Assembly (NCBI GenBank): GCA_000310025.1
Contig: FN649728.1
Location: 6,685,369-6,697,386 of the forward strand
Length of the DNA stretch: 12,018 nucleotides
Origin: Ectocarpus siliculosus
Taxonomy: Eukaryota; Sar; Phaeophyceae; Ectocarpales; Ectocarpaceae
Reading direction: 5' to 3'
This document shows positions 8,345 through 12,018 of the stretch, piece by piece. Each line of letters opens with the position of its first letter. Position 1 is the first letter of the stretch. Under the pieces are notes generated by a model. It worked only from the letters and a program-made list of their open reading frames with translations, ran no database searches and was not told where the DNA came from. Both the position numbers and the translations under genes were made by a program.

Positions 8345-11300
8345 TCGACTCACTTGCTCTTCTGCGGCCTTTAGACGCCAGCGGCCAGCCGCCTCGTCGG
8401 TGAAGGTGCTAACCTTTACCCTCGTCTTGCGCTTCTTGCCCCCCCCGCCCTTGACTTCCTCCAGGCGGTACTCCTGCACACACAACGGTCGATTTGTTGT
8501 TGCTTGCTGTTGTCGTCTTTACATGAAGAAACGTCCCGGTCTCCGCTCAGTAGGTTGATTGGTGTTGTTGTTGTTGTCGCCTCTGTTGTTTGTTGTTGTT
8601 GTGATCGTTGTTGTTGTTGTTTTGTTGTCGCTCCTGCGCTGCCGTTGATCGTTACCGTTGTTGTTGTCTTAACAACACGAACCGTACCAGTCTCTGCTAA
8701 CACCCGTACCGGCCCAACTGGCGCCTTCGGTGGTCACACACCAACTGCACCCAAGCAGTGAAACGGGACACGAGGCGTTTTCACAACGCGTTTTATACCG
8801 TGTTCCAACTCCTCCATTTTCGGCACCATCGCTGAACAGAGAAATCGAGTTTTTCAAACCATCGGCCCAGGGGGGGGTGTGGTATATAATACGTATGCAA
8901 ACGGCGGTATGTATATCAATCGGCTGCTGCTGCTGCTGTACAAACCTCTTTTTCGTCGCTGATGCCGACCACCTGAGCCTCGTGCATGAGAGGCCAGTTG
9001 AGGTACGCAGACCTCCCCAGAACCTTCCCCGACAGCGCCGACGCCGGGGGCAGCACCGGGGGCCGCTTCAGCTCTAGGACTAGCGTCTCGTACCTGATTG
9101 ATGTTGACACAAACAGCGGAAAACAAAGTTGTACAGAAAGGGATTTGCGTGGTTTTATCCTTCAGCTCTGAAGAGACTGCAGAGTCTCGTACCACATGGT
9201 GTTGACGAAAATCACTAACAAAAATGGTGGTTTACACGAGTGGCGACAAATCGGTCCCCTACGCATGCATCGAACCGTTACTGAATTTATTCGGGGTTCT
9301 GATTGAGACGTGATCAAGCTCCCAGGAAAAAATACTTCGTAATACGGGATCTATAATTCTACGATTCGTAAATACTAACTATGCTGTAGTTACAAAAGGG
9401 CAATCCATATTGTACCTGGACGCCGTTCCGAAGCAGTTTACCGGAACCTTCCGCTCTTCCACGGAACCGACGGTAAGCACGTGCAGGCTGGGAAAACCCG
9501 CGGACGGGATGATGGCGTCGTGGGGAAGCTCCGGCCGGAAGCACTCCCCTGGCTCGATGGAGAATGGCACAATCCTAAGGGAAGCAAAGAAAAATATGAC
9601 AAACAAATCGTGATTGACGAAAGAAAGTATTGAAACACTAGGAGAGAATGGGGGAAAATGCCGTTAAGAAACAAAAAACGTAAGACACGATCAACCCAGG
9701 AAATGAACCGAAATAACAAGACGTGAGACAACAGAAAAACATGGAAAAGACGAAGAAAAAAAACAAAAAAATGTATGTACAGGAGTAGTGCCGAAACGGC
9801 AAAAAAAAAAAAAGACAAGGCAAGGGGGTCAGCAGAACGAAAAGAAAGCAGACACTACATTCAAAGGATACGCTCGTGCGGCGGAATAAACGGGCCACAG
9901 ACCAAGCGCAACAAGCCGCAGCCAACGAGACGCAACGCTCGACGCAAGACTACCGTACCCCACCGAATAATTGAACCCATGGCATATCTGGTTTGGCACA
10001 GAACACGCAAGGATCATGATCAGCTTCTGGGTCATCCTTGTCAAACGTACAACCATAGCCTGAACCCGCGACCACCGGGCAGCATATCGCTCCGTCCTGG
10101 CATTGTAGGGATGCCGAGGTGGGCCTATGGTCTACCGACTACGGCATGATGCGCTGACAAGAGTACACCCCCCCGTCCCCGGAGTACCACACCCTAAAGG
10201 TGATGATATTCCCACGGCTCAACATTAGCGACAACACGAAAAAACTATTCTCGGATCGTCCTTTACAGCAGTAGGTTCAAGGACGATAGTTCCCAACCAC
10301 AGAATGACACACCCGATGATGATGATCAAACGCCAAAAATGTTATATTTATCATCACCCGGGGGGGGGGTGGTATCTTGTGTGGAGTGCGGTGCTGCACT
10401 CCTCTGCAACGCCAAAAAGAAATACTATATGAGACACACAAGACAGCTACCAAACTGTCTTGTTGAGCCTGTTACCCGCAGGGGAGATGTCCCTATATGC
10501 TGTCTGGGAAACCGTAGACAAACAGGTACTTTCTGACGCTATGAATTCATTGCTAATCTGTCTCAGACTCTTTTCTATGATAGAGATGGATTCGTTGTGT
10601 CATACTAAGAAAAACAAAAAATACTAACACCGCGGGGGTGATGTTATCTTGTGTGGAATGCGGTATTCCACTCCTCTGCGTTGCTATCTGCAGCATTACG
10701 TACCTCGATGATGCCGTGCACTGGGGAATATCCGCCAGCCCTATCTCCGGGTTGCAGGACATCTCTTTCCGGCTCACGAAAGCGTCGTGGAAATACTCCA
10801 CAACCTGCCAACAAGAAAAAAAAAAACAGGAAACAACCACGCGGGATTCGAAACGGATCTATCTGCGAAACGGGACACCCAGAGTAAGCGGAAAACCGCA
10901 AACATGCGGGTGTTCCACGGATCGGATATGCGAATGGGACGCCCTGGAAAATCCCCATACCCCCCAAGAAAATAAAATTTTGCCCGATGTTCGATTTTTT
11001 TTCCTATGCGGGGAAATAACCCCAACGGCGACAATACAAATAACGAGCGTCGCGAGCATTGTCGCGGCAAACGGAACTCCAATCACCACCATTGCTCAAG
11101 CACCGATAAGACCACCGCCGCTGATCATCTAGACATTGGGGGGGGGTCGGTTTCGCCCATACCCTGGTGTCCGTTTCTGTCTCTAACAGCGGGGGGTGAC
11201 GCAGCTGCGAGACACACGGTGCTGGCAAATACTACACCATGACACGAAACTTCGCAAAAATAAAGAAAAAAAGCGCCAGACACCGCAAGTTGGATGTTCC

Positions 11301-11681
11301 GTTGCCGGGGGGAGGGGGGTTACTCATGTTTCGCATGCCTTCGCGGTTAGACCATTGACCACGCGTCTTCGAATGGTTACCATACGACCAGTCACCGGTG
11401 GTCAATCTCTCGCTCCTACTTTGCCAAAGGTGGCCCAGTAAACATGCTTCAAATATCCCATGTTTAAAAAAACAAAAAAGCCTTTTTTTGTTTTGTTTTT
11501 TTCGGGGGGGGCGGTGGTTGGGGATGCTTCTCACCTGTCCCCTTGTGTTTCTCTCCGCCTCCTGGGGCGACAGTGCCGTGGGAGGACACAGCTCCTTCAC
11601 GGCCGCTCGCAGGCGGTAGGCGTCGATGAAAGGGAGCACGTTGACTGCCTCCCATGGGTTGCGCTTCCCGTTCATGTCGAT
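202..11681 (-). CDS. XRN1: XRN1-like 5'-3' exoribonuclease, partial gene, ten internal exons
   Basis: XRN1 enzymes degrade decapped mRNA 5' to 3' in the cytoplasm. The exons, in transcript order, are 11681-11535, 10804-10704, 9574-9416, 9093-8946, 8473-8354, 3149-3021, 2264-2140, 1327-1258, 986-864 and 305-202. Every intron is GT-AG, and the intron phases (0,2,2,0,0,0,2,0,0) all match, giving 1226 nt or 408 codons plus 2 nt with no stop. Recognisable in order are the end of the conserved nuclease region (NVLPFID, EAERNTRG), then segments typical of the XRN1 C-terminal D1-D4/SH3-like part: SAGFPSL, LNWPLMHEAQVVGISD, DIGKVQLMLKARPLQGM, EDPRFVE...EERFPLGS, LALNLK...GYSR. XRN2/Rat1 lacks these C-terminal domains, so XRN1 is preferred. 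The catalytic N-terminus and the C-terminus lie outside the window. Intron 5 holds a DNA transposon on the opposite strand. I see no frame damage. Family recognition is from memory of conserved motifs, not a search. Confidence 0.88.
306..863 (-). other. Intron 9 of the XRN1-like gene
   Basis: This 558-bp phase-0 intron holds an A-rich tract (420-500), the 34-bp minisatellite, a short AAC/AGC run (729-747) and a C-run (822-831). No gene is seen. Confidence 0.8.
551..727 (+). repeat. 34-bp minisatellite, about five copies, intron 9
   Basis: Units start with ggttggtc at 552, 583, about 617, 651 and 685, with a partial unit at 719. Each continues with a gacaaggtgggcttacg or ggcaaggtaggcctacacg type sequence. 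Period is mostly 34 bp, the first 31. The last two complete copies are the most alike. Confidence 0.88.
864..986 (-). CDS. XRN1: XRN1-like exon 9 of window
   Basis: This exon is 123 nt, 41 codons, phase 0 at both ends. The acceptor is aaccgtgcag and the donor is GTGAGC. The peptide is VDVLADLRPPEPPFGLAIVQ, SVKTAYFPQHKACQTLGISP, Q. It continues the beta strand begun in exon 8 and then gives the Y.P....C..LGIS segment seen in XRN1 before the next beta-rich block. Confidence 0.87.
1258..1327 (-). CDS. XRN1: XRN1-like exon 8 of window, head triplicated upstream
   Basis: This exon is 70 nt, made of 1 nt and 23 codons, ending in phase 0. The acceptor is a run of more than ten T followed by cag, and the donor is GTAAAC. 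The peptide is VTCLHGGNGHGCGGEVVAHS then KGK, a glycine-rich loop plus a beta strand that continues the SH3/KOW-like fold from FPLGSR. Being short, it is called mainly because it is the only piece that bridges the phase-2 end of exon 7 to the phase-0 start of exon 9. Two decoy copies of its head lie 110 and 220 bp upstream in the transcript. Confidence 0.83.
1398..1437 (-). pseudogene. Decoy exon 8 head with in-frame stop, copy 2
   Basis: After T-run and cag, the sequence in the exon 7 phase reads VTCLHGENGHGC and then TGA at 1400-1398. If spliced to exon 7 it would truncate the nuclease; it could act as a poison site or simply be unused. Confidence 0.7.
1508..1547 (-). pseudogene. Decoy exon 8 head with in-frame stop, copy 3
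   Basis: This is the same arrangement as the copy at 1437. It reads VTCLHGGNGHGC, identical to the true exon, then TGA at 1510-1508. It is the first of the three acceptors met by the transcript. Confidence 0.7.
1626..1667 (+). repeat. Dispersed 42-bp repeat, copy in intron 7
   Basis: gatagggatggatttgttgt followed by gtcatataaagaaaa matches 10579-10620 in intron 2 with about five differences, same strand. It may be part of an old mobile element; no ends are visible. Confidence 0.7.
1885..2085 (+). repeat. AAC/AGC trinucleotide-rich tract
   Basis: Interrupted runs of AAC, AGC and AGT triplets. The plus frame gives an Asn/Ser-only peptide and the minus frames give Leu or Ala/Val runs, as expected of any triplet repeat. 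It lies wholly inside intron 7. Confidence 0.85.
2140..2264 (-). CDS. XRN1: XRN1-like exon 7 of window: FPLGS segment
   Basis: This exon is 125 nt, 41 codons plus 2 nt. The acceptor is atgcatcag and the donor is GTGAGA. The peptide begins VFGKEEAEVPVHMVLWSCPS, followed by EDPRFVERENVTLEERFPLG and S. The DPRF.E.....EERFPLGS motif is typical of XRN1 at the entry to an SH3/KOW-like domain. The trailing CG is completed to an arginine codon by the first base of exon 8. Confidence 0.9.
2436..2484 (+). repeat. Two-copy tandem repeat with a 10-bp palindrome
   Basis: catgaaaaaaagtgccagct plus ggcag occurs twice (25 and 24 bp, differing by one A). Each copy contains the perfect palindrome GCCAGCTGGC. 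Confidence 0.88.
2899..2916 (+). repeat. Short interstitial TTAGGG tract
   Basis: ttggggttagggttagggta gives about two and a half units of the TTAGGG-type telomere repeat. It is too short to mean more than a chance or repair-derived tract. Confidence 0.5.
3021..3149 (-). CDS. XRN1: XRN1-like exon 6 of window, downstream of the repeat array and transposon
   Basis: This exon is 129 nt, 43 codons, phase 0 at both ends. The donor is GTCAGT. The acceptor, ccgaaaaag before GGT, has almost no polypyrimidine tract and lies at the edge of the 115-bp repeat. The peptide begins GAYITGRGVPGSGGVDIGKV and continues QLMLKARPLQGMRVDPATGA. The GVDIGKV...ARPLQGM core matches XRN1 proteins. The splice from exon 5 must cross 5.2 kb that includes the transposon. 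An acceptor shifted by a codon or so is possible. Confidence 0.85.
3147..3298 (-). repeat. 115-bp tandem repeat, left part (proximal to exon 6)
   Basis: A partial unit (3147-3182) and one full unit (3183-3298). The plus-strand unit contains gtggggtaagccggaggta, a middle part, then tttcgagttttcacaagaaa and gggg. On the minus strand each unit ends like the acceptor of exon 6 followed by GCTGCCTACA, which resembles the exon 6 head GGTGCGTACA. The array is intronic for the XRN1-like gene and is interrupted by the transposon. Confidence 0.88.
3297..3298. other. TA target-site duplication, left copy
   Basis: TA directly precedes CAGT of the left end. The empty site can be read from a neighbouring repeat unit, where the same junction (aaggggTAtgtggggtaag, around 7091) exists with one TA. 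The second copy is at 6975-6976. Confidence 0.9.
3299..3325 (+). repeat. Left terminal inverted repeat of the transposon
   Basis: The 27 bp begin CAGTGGGGGGCCCTCTATAG and end in TGCCGGT. They are an exact reverse complement of 6948-6974. The inner part CCCTCTATAGTGCC recurs, with one change, inside the subterminal hairpins. Confidence 0.95.
3316..3462 (+). repeat. Left subterminal TAGTGCC cluster with 16-bp-arm hairpin
   Basis: The heptamer TAGTGCC occurs at 3316, 3330, 3348, 3388, 3424 and 3456, and its complement GGCACTA at 3399. Arms 3379-3394 and 3399-3414 are a perfect 16-bp palindrome around AAAC. In pogo-type elements, repeated subterminal motifs often bind the transposase; here that is inference. 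The cluster also occupies the only space for the transposase promoter, since the ATG is at 3555. Confidence 0.85.
3555..4015 (+). CDS. Transposase exon 1: PHD-like zinc finger and first HTH (frameshifted)
   Basis: The ATG at 3555 follows ggcgcacc and is the only reasonable start, because the downstream frame has no ATG before the HTH. Frame 3555 gives MPCAEGELCLQQ. After the doubled AACAG the meaningful frame is the one through 3599 (NAEGPYGHVCKGGCGGRLHG). The cysteine/histidine order C-x5-C-x12-C-x3-C-x4-H-x2-C-x12-C-x2-C resembles a PHD finger except for the first spacing. A basic linker leads to LSNADKVEVLKLLDAK and CSERLVRKVKAERK, a CENP-B/psq-type helix-turn-helix. The donor GTAGGT is at 4016. 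Confidence 0.8.
3555..6439 (+). CDS. Pogo-like transposase, three exons, frameshifted in exon 1 by a 5-bp duplication
   Basis: It would cut and paste the element by binding its ends and using a DDD metal-ion active site in the nucleus. The exons are 3555-4015, 4600-5573 and 5839-6439 (TGA 6437-6439). Introns 4016-4599 (GTAGGT...CAG, phase 0) and 5574-5838 (GTCAGG...CAG, phase 2) restore family-like joins: GDFPE|VDEIV and DIAR|CFVKADTLP. Discounting one AACAG at 3586-3595, the reading is 676 codons. The order is a C4HC3 zinc finger (residues 3-50), a psq/CENP-B helix-turn-helix (about 88-130), a Tc5-type HTH (about 153-225, KWAKNFVKRN), a DDE core with D260 (FNVDETG), D371 (LLLMDG) and D403 (LHQPMDMG), and an acidic patch (598-612). 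As it stands, exon 1 changes frame, so the copy may be inactive unless the duplication is an assembly error. It is antisense to the host gene. Confidence 0.88.
3586..3598 (+). other. 5-bp tandem duplication that shifts the transposase frame
   Basis: AACAG AACAG AAC: two full units and a partial third. Counting one unit out shifts the frame from 3555 to that of the zinc-finger, HTH and exon 1 donor, and makes the summed exons divisible by three (2031 nt). With the duplication present they are not. Confidence 0.8.
4016..4599 (+). other. Transposase intron 1, with a 10-bp triple repeat
   Basis: This 584-bp GT-AG phase-0 intron is rich in T-runs (4118-4240). It holds three perfect tandem copies of AGCAGATGTA at 4361-4390. 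No coding potential is evident. Confidence 0.85.
4600..5573 (+). CDS. Transposase exon 2: Tc5-type HTH and DDD catalytic core
   Basis: This exon is 974 nt. It starts at VDEIVIDLLDKARKAKMPVT after cgccggcag. W..NF.KR..L (KWAKNFVKRNKVLSARL) marks the second DNA-binding domain. The catalytic aspartates are coded at 4921, 5254 and 5350, with 31 residues between the last two, close to the DD30D spacing usual for pogo. PPNCTSLHQPMDMG is the classic block around the third aspartate. The second block reads LMDGCSSH, with G where many relatives have N. The open frame continues to a TAG at 5638, but that tail is intron read-through. Confidence 0.92.
5574..5838 (+). other. Transposase intron 2
   Basis: This 265-bp GT-AG phase-2 intron removes the TAG at 5638-5640 and joins the DDE core to the C-terminal block. 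It contains a T-run at 5678 and nothing else of note. Confidence 0.83.
5839..6439 (+). CDS. Transposase exon 3: C-terminal region with acidic tail
   Basis: This exon is 601 nt. The acceptor gcgaccag precedes GTGC, and AG|G TGC TTT GTC restores RCFVKADTLPQEM, the short block that follows the DDE core in pogo/Tigger-like proteins. Next come an S/T-rich segment, EDEDLSEMFAELN, an acidic EEESEDEADSDHED and a helical end rich in alanine (KAKMAMIAAHAAKG) finishing REFVDE. A free-standing gene starting at the ATG 5789 is unlikely, because its first 17 codons are intron sequence. Confidence 0.87.
6440..6818 (+). other. Transposon 3' noncoding region
   Basis: This stretch lies between the transposase stop and the right subterminal cluster. 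It has a T-rich tract (6461-6492) that may be 3' UTR. No polyadenylation hexamer is clear and no gene is seen. Confidence 0.6.
6819..6957 (-). repeat. Right subterminal TAGTGCC/GGCACTA cluster with two hairpins
   Basis: TAGTGCC lies at 6825, 6867 and 6921, and GGCACTA at 6837, 6878, 6889 and 6951. Perfect arms 6819-6831/6837-6849 (13 bp) and 6865-6873/6878-6886 (9 bp) form two hairpins. The second is the left-end hairpin in inverted orientation with one arm shortened, so the ends share structure beyond the 27-bp terminal repeat. Confidence 0.83.
6948..6974 (-). repeat. Right terminal inverted repeat of the transposon
   Basis: The 27 bp are an exact reverse complement of the left end at 3299-3325, finishing CCCCCCACTG just before the TA at 6975-6976. 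The match stops sharply at 6947, so 27 bp is the true repeat length. Confidence 0.95.
6975..6976. other. TA target-site duplication, right copy
   Basis: TA directly follows ACTG of the right end and continues into tgtggggtaagccgg, the normal continuation of the interrupted repeat unit. Confidence 0.9.
6975..7495 (-). repeat. 115-bp tandem repeat, right part, decaying with distance
   Basis: Full units at 6975-7090 (116 bp) and 7091-7205 (115 bp) are nearly identical to the left unit. A shortened unit begins at 7206. Isolated copies of the gttttcgagttttcacaag core follow at about 7287 and 7341. A diverged unit lies at about 7368-7490. On the minus strand the last one reads ag then GGTGCC...GTACATC, again like the exon 6 head. 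Confidence 0.85.
7496..8299 (-). other. Intron 5, segment between repeat array and exon 5
   Basis: This is about 800 bp without recognisable exons; the short open frames have no family features. ctaccttaacgg appears twice (7526, 7747). The whole intron 5 (3150-8353) is 5204 bp, of which the transposon and one TA account for 3678. Confidence 0.7.
8300..8344 (+). repeat. AAC microsatellite next to the exon 5 donor
   Basis: A nearly pure CAA/AAC run of about 13 units on the plus strand. In the transcript (minus strand) it is a GUU run starting about 10 nt after the exon 5 donor. Confidence 0.92.
8354..8473 (-). CDS. XRN1: XRN1-like exon 5 of window, flanked by complementary AAC/GTT tracts
   Basis: This exon is 120 nt, 40 codons, phase 0 at both ends, so skipping it would keep the frame. 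The acceptor is ttgtgtgtgcag and the donor is GTGAGT, a consensus match. The peptide reads EYRLEEVKGGGGKKRKTRVK, then VSTFTDEAAGRWRLKAAEEQ. The first half is a lysine/glycine-rich insert coded by a G-run (8440-8447 on the plus strand), and the second half carries the W and helix expected before the DIG segment. Microsatellites flank both sides. Confidence 0.87.
8491..8671 (+). repeat. GTT-rich tract upstream of exon 5
   Basis: Several GTT/TTG runs (8553-8575, 8586-8600, 8608-8630, 8657-8670) on the plus strand, hence AAC-rich in the transcript. It lies inside the 472-bp intron 4 (8474-8945) and is complementary to the tract on the other side of exon 5. Confidence 0.88.
8946..9093 (-). CDS. 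XRN1: XRN1-like exon 4 of window
   Basis: This exon is 148 nt, made of 1 nt and 49 codons, ending in phase 0. The acceptor is tgatgttgatcaatcag-like (pyrimidine-poor, ends atcag) and the donor is GTTTGT, a weaker match to consensus. The peptide runs YETLVLELKRPPVLPPASAL, SGKVLGRSAYLNWPLMHEAQ and VVGISDEKE. The LG..AYLNWP...EAQVVGISD stretch is strongly XRN1-like and sets it apart from XRN2. A GCT/GCA-type short repeat follows the donor in the intron. Confidence 0.9.
9416..9574 (-). CDS. XRN1: XRN1-like exon 3 of window: start of C-terminal domain 1
   Basis: This exon is 159 nt, made of 1 nt, 52 codons and 2 nt. The acceptor is tgcttcccttag and the donor is GTACAA. The peptide begins IVPFSIEPGECFRPELPHDA and continues through IIPSAGFPSLHVLTVGS to CFGTAS. 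The AGFPSL segment is characteristic of XRN1 proteins downstream of the nuclease core. The split arginine codon AG|G joins exactly to exon 4. Confidence 0.88.
10373..10683 (+). repeat. Diverged direct repeat pair (10373-10411 and 10645-10683)
   Basis: Both copies follow a G-run and read tatcttgtgtgg, a short inverted repeat (ggagtgc/gcactcc in one, gtggaat/attccac in the other) and cactcctctgc. They are 272 bp apart in intron 2, and the second ends about 20 nt from the exon 2 donor. Confidence 0.75.
10579..10620 (+). repeat. Dispersed 42-bp repeat, copy in intron 2
   Basis: gatagagatggattcgttgt followed by gtcatactaagaaaa is the partner of 1626-1667, 9 kb away in the same gene. Confidence 0.7.
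10704..10804 (-). CDS. XRN1: XRN1-like exon 2 of window
   Basis: This exon is 101 nt, 33 codons plus 2 nt. The acceptor is cttgttggcag before GTT and the donor is GTACGT. It reads VVEYFHDAFVSRKEMSC, then NPEIGLADIPQCTASS, with AG left over; the first G of exon 3 completes an arginine codon. It is the linker between the nuclease region and the first C-terminal domain. The sequence is less conserved than its neighbours, so the call rests on phase fit on both sides, good splice sites and codon-like composition. Confidence 0.8.
10805..11534 (-). other. Intron 1 of the window (XRN1-like gene)
   Basis: This 730-bp phase-0 intron contains two similar 24-bp stretches starting acggatc (10851 and 10917), several G- or T-runs and no convincing exon. 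Confidence 0.75.
11535..11681 (-). CDS. XRN1: XRN1-like exon 1 of window: end of conserved nuclease region
   Basis: This exon is 147 nt, 49 codons, phase 0 at both ends. The acceptor is ctccctgtag before ATC and the donor is GTGAGA. It reads IDMNGKRNPWEAVNVLPFID, then a leucine/arginine helix and LSPQEAERNTRGQ. The NGK..W..V..LPFID and E..RN..G signatures are shared by XRN family nucleases near the end of their second conserved region, and this exon identifies the gene. The acceptor and first codons are repeated in decayed form immediately to the right, upstream in the transcript. Confidence 0.9.
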
Positions 11682-11968
11682 CTACAGGGAGTTCACACAG
11701 AGCATCAAGGCGTTACTTTACAGGGGGGGGGGGGTGCGCTTCCCGTTCACGGGGATCTACAGGGAGTTCACAACGAGCAAAAATGCGTTATCTTACACGG
11801 GGGGGAATCCCGTTTTCCGTTTATGTCCATCTACAGGGGGTTCACAACGAACAAAAAGGCGTTACTTTGAAGAAAGAAAAACTGCTTCCTATTCACCCTG
11901 CTTCCCGTCCATGTCCACCAATAAAGGAGTTCACACAAAACATTAAGGCGTTGGTTTAAAGGGGGGGG
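11660..11968 (-). repeat. 74-88-bp tandem array duplicating the exon 1 acceptor and head
   Basis: Four units with head positions 11681 (true), 11756, 11830 and 11918 (acceptor lost). Copies 2 and 3 keep ctgtag followed by ATCCCCGTGAACGG or ATGGACATAAACGG, resembling the true ATCGACATGAACGG. Both run into TAA or TGA soon after. Units share gagttcacac/caacgag and a ggcgttactttacag-type segment with G-runs. Confidence 0.85.
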
Positions 11969-12018
11969 GACTACCGACGCCAGCCCCCCTCCCCCTAAGT
12001 CCTCCAGCAATACAACCA

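Larger units (their letters stand above)
9575..10703 (-). other. Intron 2 of the XRN1-like gene
   Basis: This 1129-bp phase-2 intron has an A-rich segment (9590-9850) and two diverged copies of tatcttgtgtgga(g/a)tgcgg...cactcctctgc at 10373 and 10645. It also holds a 42-bp stretch similar to one in intron 7. No further exon is needed, because exons 2 and 3 join in phase. Confidence 0.78.

Noticed and set aside
10045-10110. tRNA-like ggtcgcgggttc on the minus strand
   Set aside because: The T-stem does not close and no cloverleaf forms. At most it is a decayed tRNA-derived fragment.

Overview
The window looks like nuclear DNA of an intron-rich eukaryotic alga. GC-rich exons of 70-159 bp are separated by long introns full of homopolymers, AAC/AGC microsatellites and minisatellites. 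A brown alga or related stramenopile is my best guess, from style alone. No bacterial operon, rRNA, convincing tRNA or CRISPR array is present.

Two genes account for the window. (1) The minus strand carries ten consecutive internal exons (11681 down to 202) of an XRN1-type 5'-3' exoribonuclease. The exons run from the end of the conserved nuclease region (LPFID...ERN..G) through the XRN1-specific C-terminal domains (AGFPSL, LNWPLMHEAQVVGISD, EERFPLGS, GYSR). All ten join with matching phases and GT-AG borders and give 408 codons plus 2 nt without a stop. Both ends of the gene lie outside the window. (2) Inside its fifth intron, on the opposite strand, sits a complete pogo-like DNA transposon (3299-6974). 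It has 27-bp perfect terminal inverted repeats, flanking TA dinucleotides and a three-exon transposase of 676 codons. The transposase order is N-terminal PHD-like zinc finger, CENP-B-type helix-turn-helix domains, DDD catalytic core and acidic tail. A 5-bp tandem duplication in exon 1 (AACAG, 3586-3595) breaks the frame; discounting it restores one continuous reading.

Layout from left to right: exon 10 (202-305); intron with a 34-bp minisatellite; exon 9 (864-986); exon 8 (1258-1327) with a 110-bp array that repeats its splice acceptor and exon head; AAC/AGC-rich intron; exon 7 (2140-2264); intron with a possible zinc-finger remnant and a short telomere-like tract; exon 6 (3021-3149); a 115-bp tandem repeat array split by the transposon; decayed repeat copies to about 7490; exon 5 (8354-8473) between complementary AAC and GTT tracts; exons 4, 3 and 2; exon 1 (11535-11681), followed by a 75-bp array that repeats its acceptor and head.

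The most unusual pattern is that three separate introns of this one gene (before exons 1, 6 and 8) carry tandem arrays whose unit spans the splice acceptor and the first bases of the exon. Most decoy heads run into stop codons. These could be poison splice sites, or traces of intron growth by tandem duplication.
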